A stretch of 64,000 nucleotides of DNA from Ramlibacter paludis. GTDB lineage: Bacteria; Pseudomonadota; Gammaproteobacteria; Burkholderiales; Burkholderiaceae_C. The stretch is taken from positions 496,001 to 560,000 of the forward strand of contig NZ_JAKLTM010000003.1 of assembly GCF_022012305.1 (NCBI RefSeq). Reading direction: 5' to 3'. Every line of letters starts with the position of its first letter. Positions within the stretch are counted from its first letter, which is position 1. This document shows positions 55,051 to 64,000 of this stretch, piece after piece. The translations under genes were made by a program, and so were the position numbers. The notes under the pieces are model-generated. The model saw only the letters and a program-made list of their open reading frames with translations, made no database searches and was not told the DNA's origin.

Positions 55051-55092
55051 GGTGGGGTCGCTGTTGCGCCGGCGGCGCAACGCGAACCCACC
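55051..55092. repeat. GGTGGG...CCCACC hairpin repeat, copy 2
   Basis: GGTGGGGTCGC (55051-55061) pairs with GCGAACCCACC (55082-55092) with the same single imperfect pair as copy 1. Inside, GTTGCGCC and GGCGCAAC form a further perfect 8-bp stem with a GGC loop. It lies between the convergent ends of the prepilin gene (2 bases) and lpdA (adjacent). Confidence 0.65.
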
Positions 55093-56886
55093 CTACTTCC
55101 GCTGGGGCGGGACGTCGGTGCAGGTGCCGTGGGCGATCTCCGCCGCCATGCCGATGCTTTCGCCCAGCGTGGGGTGCGGATGGATCGTCTTGCCGATGTC
55201 GATCTCGTCGGCGCCCATCTCGATGGCCAATGCCACTTCGCCGATCATGTCGCCGGCATGCGTGCCGACGATGCCGCCGCCCAGGATGCGGTGCGTCTGC
55301 GCGTCGAAGAGCAGCTTGGTGAAGCCCTCGTCGCGCGTGTTGGCGATGGCGCGGCCCGAAGCCGTCCAGGGGAAGTGGCCCTTCTTGACCGCGATGCCCT
55401 TGGCCTTGGCCTCGTCCTCGGTGAGGCCGACCCACGCGACCTCGGGGTCGGTGTAGGCCACGCTCGGGATCACGCGGGCGTTGAAGACGCTCTTCTCGCC
55501 GGCGGCGGCTTCGGCGGCCACGTGTGCCTCGTGCACCGCCTTGTGCGCCAGCATCGGCTGGCCCACGATGTCGCCGATCGCGAAGATGTGCGGCACGTTG
55601 GTGCGCATCTGGATGTCGACCGGGATGAAGCCGCGGTCCGTCACCGTGACGCCGGCGCGCTCGGCGCCGATCTTCTTGCCGTTGGGACTGCGGCCCACGG
55701 CCTGCAGCACCAGGTCGTACAGCTGCGGTTCCTTGGGCGCCTGCTCGCCTTCGAACTTCACCAGGATGCCGTCCTTGGTGGCTTCCGCGCCCACGGTCTT
55801 GGTCTTCAGCATGATGTTGTCGAAGCGCGGCGCATTCATCTTCTGCCACACGCGCACCAGGTCGCGGTCCGCGCCCTGCATCAGGCCGTCGAGCATCTCC
55901 ACCACGTCCAGGCGCGCGCCCAGGGTGGAATAGACGGTGCCCATCTCCAGGCCGATGATGCCGCCGCCCAGGATCAGCATGCGCTTGGGGTCGGTGGCCA
56001 GTTCCAGCGCGCCGGTCGAATCGACCACGCGCTTGTCGTCCGGCATGAAAGGCAGGTGCACGGCCTGCGAGCCGGCGGCGATGATCGCGTGCTTGAAGCG
56101 GATCATCTGGCGCTTGCCGGTCATCTCGTCGGCGGTGCCCGTCGTTTCCTGCACCTCGAGGTGGTACGGGTCGATGAAGTTGCCGATGCCGCGCACGGTC
56201 GTGACCTTGCGCATCTTGGCCATCGCCGCGAGGCCGCCGGTGAGCTTGCCCACCACCTTGTCCTTGTGCGCCTTGAGCTTGGCGCGGTCGATCTGCGGCT
56301 TGCCGAAGCTGATGCCCAGCGTATCCATGTGGCTGGCTTCGTCGATCACGGCCGCCACGTGCAGCAGCGCCTTCGAAGGAATGCAGCCGACGTTGAGGCA
56401 GACGCCGCCCAGGGTGGCGTAGCGCTCGACCAGCACCGTCTTCATGCCGAGGTCGGCGGCGCGGAAAGCGGCCGAATAGCCGCCGGGGCCGGCGCCCAGG
56501 ACGAGCATGTCGCACTCGAAGTCGACGGCGCCGGAATAGGAGCCGGCCGGAGCGGGCGCAGGCGCAGGCGCCGGAGCGGAAGCGGGAGCCGGCGCCGCAG
56601 CGGCCGGCGCTGGAGCCTTGGCAGGTGCGGCAGCAGCCGCACCCGCGGCAGCTTCCACCTTCAGCAGCACGCTGCCTTCGGAAACCTTGTCGCCCACCTT
56701 GACCAGCACTTCCTTCACCACGCCCGCGTGCGTGGAAGGAATTTCCATCGAAGCCTTGTCGCTCTCGACGGTGACCAGCGACTGCTCCACCTTCACCGTG
56801 TCGCCGGGCTTCACCAGCAATTCGATCACGGCCACTTCCTTGAAGTCCCCGATGTCGGGGACCTTCACTTCCGTCAGGGTGCTCAT
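55093..56886 (-). CDS. lpdA: Dihydrolipoyl dehydrogenase of the pyruvate dehydrogenase complex, with lipoyl domain
   Basis: A 597-residue E3 carrying its own N-terminal lipoyl domain (lipoyl Lys in [15 protein letters not shown]), an Ala/Pro linker at about 85-120, and the flavoprotein part with [56 protein letters not shown] and [16 protein letters not shown]. This lipoyl-E3 form is typical of the PDH operon of some betaproteobacteria and Neisseria. It is translationally coupled (ATGA) to the Ntn hydrolase gene before it. It differs from the odh E3 at 37612. Confidence 0.96.
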   Translation of the reverse strand: MSTLTEVKVPDIGDFKEVAVIELLVKPGDTVKVEQSLVTVESDKASMEIPSTHAGVVKEVLVKVGDKVSEGSVLLKVEAAAGAAAAAPAKAPAPAAAAPAPASAPAPAPAPAPAGSYSGAVDFECDMLVLGAGPGGYSAAFRAADLGMKTVLVERYATLGGVCLNVGCIPSKALLHVAAVIDEASHMDTLGISFGKPQIDRAKLKAHKDKVVGKLTGGLAAMAKMRKVTTVRGIGNFIDPYHLEVQETTGTADEMTGKRQMIRFKHAIIAAGSQAVHLPFMPDDKRVVDSTGALELATDPKRMLILGGGIIGLEMGTVYSTLGARLDVVEMLDGLMQGADRDLVRVWQKMNAPRFDNIMLKTKTVGAEATKDGILVKFEGEQAPKEPQLYDLVLQAVGRSPNGKKIGAERAGVTVTDRGFIPVDIQMRTNVPHIFAIGDIVGQPMLAHKAVHEAHVAAEAAAGEKSVFNARVIPSVAYTDPEVAWVGLTEDEAKAKGIAVKKGHFPWTASGRAIANTRDEGFTKLLFDAQTHRILGGGIVGTHAGDMIGEVALAIEMGADEIDIGKTIHPHPTLGESIGMAAEIAHGTCTDVPPQRK

Positions 56887-57473
56887 TGTTTTTCTTTCGC
56901 TTTGACTGTGAACAGGTCACAGGGCATCGCGGAGTTGCGGTCGAACTCGCAGCCGGCGGCGATGCCGGCTTCCGCGATTTCCTTGGCCGTCTTGGCCTTG
57001 GCATAGGCCGCATGCATGGCGCCCAGCGCGAAGCTGCGGCCCGAGCCGATGCCCCAGAACTCCTTGAATTCGAAGACTTCGCGGTAGCTGTAGAGGCCGT
57101 AGATGCCGCTCGCGTTGGCGATCACCACGCTGAACTGGCTCGACTCGTAGGGGTCGCTGTCCTCTTCCTTCGTCTGCAGGAAGAAGTTGTCCTTCAGGTA
57201 GGGATGCAGCTTGGTGAACGTGTCGAACACGTCGTCCTTGCTGCCCAGGCGCAGGATCTCCTTCGGCATCGAGCCCATCGCCTTGCGCAGCACCGGGAAG
57301 TGCGCCACGGTGCCGGCCATGCCGATGTAGCTGGGTCCGTCGTCGGTCTCGACCCGGAAGATCTTGGTGTTGTCTTCGAAACGGTGCGCGAGGCGGGTGT
57401 CTCCGAAGGTCACCAGGGTGTCTGCTGCAATCGCGATCTGCCCGGCTTTCTTCACCACCACTACTGTTGTCAT
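56883..57473 (-). CDS. Proteasome-like Ntn hydrolase (BPH type, HslV-related)
   Basis: A 196-residue protein with the proteasome beta/HslV N-terminus [20 protein letters not shown]: removal of Met exposes Thr2 as nucleophile. Asp18 and Lys37 ([10 protein letters not shown]) match the catalytic Asp and Lys. [17 protein letters not shown] and [20 protein letters not shown] resemble the Gly-rich GS(G)xxFAxxA region of these hydrolases. It most resembles the betaproteobacterial proteasome homologue (BPH) group, a known but little-understood class. No ATPase (HslU-like) gene is near. It sits 12 bases after aceF and overlaps lpdA. Confidence 0.82.
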   Translation of the reverse strand: MTTVVVVKKAGQIAIAADTLVTFGDTRLAHRFEDNTKIFRVETDDGPSYIGMAGTVAHFPVLRKAMGSMPKEILRLGSKDDVFDTFTKLHPYLKDNFFLQTKEEDSDPYESSQFSVVIANASGIYGLYSYREVFEFKEFWGIGSGRSFALGAMHAAYAKAKTAKEIAEAGIAAGCEFDRNSAMPCDLFTVKAKEKQ

Positions 57474-57485
57474 TGATGCTTGTTG

Positions 57486-59138
57486 TTAGAGGAGTACGCG
57501 GCGGAAGTCCGCCAGGATCTGCCCCAGGTAAGCGTTGAAGCGTGCCGCCGATGCGCCGTCGATGACCCGGTGATCCCACGACAGCGACAGCGGCAGCTTC
57601 AGCCGCGGCTGGAACTGCTTGCCGTCCCAGACCGGCTCGGTCTGGCTCTTGCAAACACCAAGGATAGCGACTTCCGGCGCATTGATGATCGGGGTGAAGT
57701 ACCTGCCGCCGATACCGCCGAGCGAAGAAATTGTGAAAGTTGCGCCGGACATGTCAGCAGGGCTGAGCTTGCCGTCACGCGCCTTCTTGGCGAGCTCTGC
57801 CATTTCCTGGCTGATCTGCAGCACGCCTTTCTTGTCGGCGTCCTTGATGACCGGCACGACCAGGCCATTCGGCGTATCGGCCGCAAAACCGATGTGGTAG
57901 TAGCTCTTCAAGACCAGGTCGTCACCGTCGAGCGAGCTGTTGAAGTCGGGGAATTTCTTCAGCGCGGCCACGCAGGCCTTGATGAGGAAGCCGAGCATGG
58001 TCACCTTGATGCCCGACTTCTCGTTTTCCTTGTTGGTCGCCACGCGGAAGGCTTCCAGCTCGGTGATGTCGGCGTCGTCGTGGTTGGTGACGTGCGGGAT
58101 CATCACCCAGTTGCGGTGCAGGTTGGCGCCGCTGATCTTCTTGATGCGCGACAGCGGCTTGCGCTCGATCGCGCCGAACTTCGCGAAGTCGACCTTGGGC
58201 CAGGGCAGCAGGCCCAGGGCCTCGCCGCCACCGCCCGCCGGCGCCTTGCCGGCCGCGGCCTTGGTCTGCGCCGCGCCCGCCATCACGGCCTTGGTGAAGG
58301 ACTGGACGTCTTCCTGCGTGATGCGGCACTTGGGACCGGTGCCCTTCACTTCCTCCAGCGGCACGCCGAGCTCGCGCGCGTACTTGCGCACGGAGGGCGA
58401 GGCATGGGGCAGCGTGCCGGAGGGCGTGGCCGGTTCGTGCGGCGGCAGCGCGGCGGTCGGGGGCGTGCGCTCGGCGGAAGCCGGCGCGGCAGCGGCCGAA
58501 GCAGCGGCCGGCGCGGGCGCCGGCGCAGGCGCAGCACTGGCCGGTGCCGCGGCGCCACCGCCGGTGCCTTGCACGATGGCGATGAGATCTCCGATGTTGA
58601 CCTTGTCGCCGATCTTGACCTTCAGCTCCTTGAGCGTACCGGCGGCCGACGACGGAATCTCCATCGATGCCTTGTCCGACTCCACCGTGATCAGCGACTG
58701 TTCCTGCTTGATCGTGTCGCCCGGCTTGACGAGCAACTCGATGACGGCGACGTCCTTGAAGTCACCGATGTCCGGCACCTTGACTTCGATCGGGCCGGCG
58801 GCAGCGGCCGGGGCCGCAGCCGGCGCGGGCGCTGCCGCCGCAGGAGCCGGTGCGGGCGCGGCCGCCTGGGCAGGCGCCGGCGCAGCCGCGGCGGCGCTGC
58901 CCGCGGCATCGATCACCGCGATCACGGTTCCCTCTGCAACGTTGTCGCCGATCTTGACCTTCAGCTCCTTGAGCACGCCGGCGTGGCTGGACGGAATTTC
59001 CATCGACGCCTTGTCCGACTCCACCGTCAGCAGCGATTGCTCGACCTTGATGGTGTCGCCCGGCTTGGCCAGCAATTCGATGACGGCGACTTCCTTGAAG
59101 TCCCCGATGTCGGGGACCTTCACTTCGACGAGTGCCAT
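57486..59138 (-). CDS. aceF: Dihydrolipoyl acetyltransferase (E2) of pyruvate dehydrogenase
   Basis: A 550-residue core enzyme with two lipoyl domains (Lys in each [14 protein letters not shown], about residues 43 and 161), Ala/Pro linkers, an E3/E1-binding domain (ASPSVRKYARELGVPLEEVK, GTGPKCRITQEDVQSF) and the acetyltransferase domain with LSLSWDHRVIDGASAARFNA at the end. The start is ATG 59138, 17 bases after aceE. Its two lipoyl domains plus the one on the E3 give three per E2-E3 set. Confidence 0.97.
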   Translation of the reverse strand: MALVEVKVPDIGDFKEVAVIELLAKPGDTIKVEQSLLTVESDKASMEIPSSHAGVLKELKVKIGDNVAEGTVIAVIDAAGSAAAAAPAPAQAAAPAPAPAAAAPAPAAAPAAAAGPIEVKVPDIGDFKDVAVIELLVKPGDTIKQEQSLITVESDKASMEIPSSAAGTLKELKVKIGDKVNIGDLIAIVQGTGGGAAAPASAAPAPAPAPAAASAAAAPASAERTPPTAALPPHEPATPSGTLPHASPSVRKYARELGVPLEEVKGTGPKCRITQEDVQSFTKAVMAGAAQTKAAAGKAPAGGGGEALGLLPWPKVDFAKFGAIERKPLSRIKKISGANLHRNWVMIPHVTNHDDADITELEAFRVATNKENEKSGIKVTMLGFLIKACVAALKKFPDFNSSLDGDDLVLKSYYHIGFAADTPNGLVVPVIKDADKKGVLQISQEMAELAKKARDGKLSPADMSGATFTISSLGGIGGRYFTPIINAPEVAILGVCKSQTEPVWDGKQFQPRLKLPLSLSWDHRVIDGASAARFNAYLGQILADFRRVLL

Positions 59139-59155
59139 GTTTCTTGTCTTTCTTG

Positions 59156-61861
<2,706 letters not shown>

Positions 61862-61892
61862 TGTTTGTCTCCTTGTTGGTTCGATGAATTTA

Positions 61893-61908
61893 GTACGTGT
61901 CTTCGTAC
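61893..61908. promoter_or_regulatory. Inverted repeat GTACG-N6-CGTAC, candidate operator
   Basis: A perfect 5-6-5 inverted repeat 31 bases upstream of the aceE start. It may be bound by a regulator of pyruvate dehydrogenase or form a small RNA stem. No regulator gene is in view. Confidence 0.35.
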
Positions 61909-61953
61909 CGTGGCGCGGAGTGTCGCATAAGTTTTTCTCAATTTCAAATGGTG

Positions 61954-61973
61954 CGCATTCGTTTCATAATGCG
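61954..61973. promoter_or_regulatory. Inverted repeat CGCATT-N8-AATGCG, candidate operator
   Basis: A perfect 6-8-6 inverted repeat midway between the aceE and sensor-kinase starts, about 92 and 60 bases from them. The DNA here is AT-rich compared with the rest, as expected for a regulatory region. Confidence 0.4.
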
Positions 61974-62000
61974 AATTCCTCCAAGATGAGCAGGAAGCCA

Positions 62001-62014
62001 GGACAGGCCTGTCC
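62001..62014. promoter_or_regulatory. Perfect 14-bp palindrome GGACAGGCCTGTCC
   Basis: Lies 19 bases before the ATG of the sensor kinase and directly before TAAACT (62018-62023), a possible -10 box, so a bound protein would block that promoter. Confidence 0.4.
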
Positions 62015-62033
62015 CACTAAACTACTGCTCTTC

Positions 62034-64000
62034 ATGCAAGACTCACCCGCTTCGGAGCTGTTACCCGAAGGCCCGATCCCCAACTGGTGGCGCCATTGGT
62101 GGCGGCGCCAGACCCCCACCCGGCAGGACCGCTACGCCATGCTGGCGCCGCTGGCCGCCGTGCTGCTGTTCCTGGCCGCCATCATTTCGGCCTTCTGGTA
62201 CCTGCGGCTGGAAGAAATGGACCGCGAACAGGAAGCGGTCAAGCGCGACGTCGAGTACGCGCAGCAGCGCATGCGCCTGCGCCTGCTGGAGCGGCAGGAG
62301 CAGTTGATGCGCGTGGCGCGCGACATCTCCAACAAGGAAGTCGACGCCGAGGAATTCGTGGTGCGGGCCGAGTCGATGATCGCCCAGTACCCCGAGCTCC
62401 TGATGCTCACCTGGATCGACGAGCGCCGGCGCATCAAGGCCGCCTACGCGGCGCCCAGCATCAGCAATGCCCAGGCCCGCGTGCCGGGCGAGATCCTGCG
62501 GCCCGGCGAAACCGAGAGCATGTACGGCCTGGCGCGCGACCTGCAGCAGCCCGTGTATTCGCAGCCGGTCGCCGGCCCCGACAACTCCGGCCTGCTGCAA
62601 CTGCACGTCCCGCTGGCCGACCAGGGCAAGTTCGGCGGCGTGATCCTCGGCGAATACTCCATCGACGGCCTCCTGCGCTACGGCGTGCCGGCGGAGATCT
62701 CCGCCAAGTACGCGGTGGGCCTGCTCGATGGCAAGGGCAAGATGCTCGCGGGCGTCTCGGTGCCGCCGCGCAATCCGGCCACGCAGTTCCTGCCCTGGGC
62801 CGCGCAGCCGAACGAATACGAAGTGCCCGTTTCGCCGGTAGGCAACGGCCTGGTCGTGCGGGCGCAGGCGTATCGCACCTCGCTGGGCGTGATCGGCAGC
62901 GGCCTGTTCTGGCTGGTCGGCGCGCTGGCGGCGATGACGGGCTGGATGCTGATCGCCAACTGGCGGCACACGCGGCGCCGCATGCAGGCGCAGCAGGCGC
63001 TGATGGCCGAGACCAACTTCCGGCGCGCGATGGAGAACTCGATGCTGACCGGCATGCGGGCGCTCGACATGCACGGCCGCATCACCTACGTGAATGCCGC
63101 GTTCTGCCAGATGACGGGCTGGAGCGAAGCCGAACTCGTGGGCCGCACCCCGCCCTTCCCCTACTGGCCCGAGGAAGACCTCGAACTGCTCGCCGCGCGC
63201 CTCGAGGACGAACTGCAGGGCCGCACCGTGCAGGGCGGCTTCCAGGTGCGCGTGAAGCGCAAGAACGGCAGCCTGTTCGACGCCCGCCTGTACGTCTCGC
63301 CGCTGGTCGATCCAAAGGGCCACCAGACCGGCTGGATGACGTCGATGACCGACATCACCGAGCCGACGCGCATCCGCGAGCAGCTGCAGGCCTCGCACGA
63401 GCGCTTCACCACGGTGCTGGAAGCGCTCGATGCGTCCGTGTCGGTCGCGCCCCTGGGCAGCGAGGAACTGCTGTTCGCCAACAAGCTGTACCGCCTGTGG
63501 TTCGGCGGCCAGGCCGTCGGCCACCTCGGCATGGTGGCGCAGGCCGGCATGACCGACCAGCCGCGCACGGGCGACGAATCGCTGGACGAAGTCGATTCCT
63601 TCGTCGGCCTGCCGACCGATGGCCTCGCGACCGCCGTCTCGGAGAACGCCGAGATCTTCGTGCCCGAACTGGGCAAGTGGCTGGAAGTGCGTTCGCGCTA
63701 CCTGAACTGGGTGGACGGCCGCCTCGCGCAGATGGTGATCGCCACCGACATCACCTCGCGCCGCGTGGCGCAGGAGCTTGCCGCGGCGCAGGCCGAGCGC
63801 GCGCAGTCCGCCAGCCGCCTGATCACGATGGGCGAGATGGCTTCCAGCGTGGCGCACGAACTGAACCAGCCGTTGACGGCCATCAGCAACTACTGCAACG
63901 GCCTCGTGTCGCGCATCAAGTCCAAGCAGATCAGCGACGAGGACATGCTGGCGGCGCTGGACAAGACCGCGCGCCAGGCGCAGCGGGCCGGCCAGATCAT
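62034..64000 (+). CDS. PAS-domain sensor histidine kinase (partial, cut by right edge)
   Basis: An open frame of 655 codons to the window end. Two membrane helices (MLAPLAAVLLFLAAIISAFW, about 36-60; LGVIGSGLFWLVGALAAMTG, about 283-305) flank a periplasmic sensor domain of about 220 residues. A PAS domain follows (FRRAMENSMLTGMRALDMHG, about 325-440), then a second PAS-like region (about 455-565), and the HisKA start GEMASSVAHELNQPLTAISN with His608. The ATPase domain is outside the window. Divergent from aceE, with three palindromes between. The signal is unknown; pyruvate or another small acid is possible. Confidence 0.9.
   Translation, partial: MQDSPASELLPEGPIPNWWRHWWRRQTPTRQDRYAMLAPLAAVLLFLAAIISAFWYLRLEEMDREQEAVKRDVEYAQQRMRLRLLERQEQLMRVARDISNKEVDAEEFVVRAESMIAQYPELLMLTWIDERRRIKAAYAAPSISNAQARVPGEILRPGETESMYGLARDLQQPVYSQPVAGPDNSGLLQLHVPLADQGKFGGVILGEYSIDGLLRYGVPAEISAKYAVGLLDGKGKMLAGVSVPPRNPATQFLPWAAQPNEYEVPVSPVGNGLVVRAQAYRTSLGVIGSGLFWLVGALAAMTGWMLIANWRHTRRRMQAQQALMAETNFRRAMENSMLTGMRALDMHGRITYVNAAFCQMTGWSEAELVGRTPPFPYWPEEDLELLAARLEDELQGRTVQGGFQVRVKRKNGSLFDARLYVSPLVDPKGHQTGWMTSMTDITEPTRIREQLQASHERFTTVLEALDASVSVAPLGSEELLFANKLYRLWFGGQAVGHLGMVAQAGMTDQPRTGDESLDEVDSFVGLPTDGLATAVSENAEIFVPELGKWLEVRSRYLNWVDGRLAQMVIATDITSRRVAQELAAAQAERAQSASRLITMGEMASSVAHELNQPLTAISNYCNGLVSRIKSKQISDEDMLAALDKTARQAQRAGQI

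Overview
The window is a dense, high-GC stretch of bacterial chromosome. It most likely comes from a betaproteobacterium of the order Burkholderiales, family Comamonadaceae (a Ramlibacter- or Variovorax-like organism). The main grounds are the gene order hisZ-DUF2065-hflC-hflK-hflX-hfq-der-bamB-yfgM-hisS-ispG-rodZ-pilW-rlmN-ndk, a Bug-type tricarboxylate binding protein, an E3 subunit carrying its own lipoyl domain, and a proteasome-like hydrolase inside the pyruvate dehydrogenase operon. I see no rRNA, tRNA, insertion sequence, prophage or CRISPR array. The longest gap without a gene is about 170 bases (61862-62033).

Layout. 1-4355: an M20 peptidase cut by the left edge, a MarR-acetyltransferase fusion, an EamA permease and a two-gene chromate transporter. 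4352-7264: a minus-strand operon of four genes linked by 4-base overlaps (rlmB, a flavin oxidoreductase, a sirtuin deacylase, a small lipoprotein). 7296-11881: a Bug protein, then ybbA and tesA diverging from overlapping start codons, mnmH, and a convergent cystathionine beta-lyase. 11899-31742: a long minus-strand housekeeping block covering purine and histidine metabolism, the HflKC protease regulator, Hfq, ribosome biogenesis GTPases, outer-membrane assembly, isoprenoid synthesis, rRNA modification and chromosome condensation. 31772-38000: bamD, a DinG-type helicase, a PP2C phosphatase and zapE. 37612-43369: the 2-oxoglutarate dehydrogenase operon odhA-odhB-lpdA, with repeat pairs in its gaps. 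43531-49814: propionyl-CoA synthetase, an isochorismatase-type hydrolase, a two-component system whose kinase starts with a receiver domain, a soluble sugar dehydrogenase and an NlpC/P60 peptidase.

49926-54563 is the most unusual region. A two-subunit molybdenum hydroxylase (IorA/IorB type) runs directly into soxX-soxY-soxZ-soxA, with no soxB or soxCD in the window and a SoxY whose C-terminus departs from the usual GGCGG. A lone prepilin-like gene follows. 55093-61861 is the pyruvate dehydrogenase operon aceE-aceF-[proteasome-like Ntn hydrolase]-lpdA. Its upstream region holds three palindromes and is shared with a divergent PAS sensor histidine kinase cut by the right edge.

Two kinds of intergenic repeat recur: a GTCAT...ATCCAG hairpin family in inverted pairs (32.6, 39.1 and 40.4 kb), and a GGTGGG...CCCACC hairpin at two convergent gene ends (10.7 and 55.05 kb). 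Several start codons are non-standard or overlap neighbours, and a few genes have a promoter-like -10 box so close to ATG that leaderless transcripts are possible.
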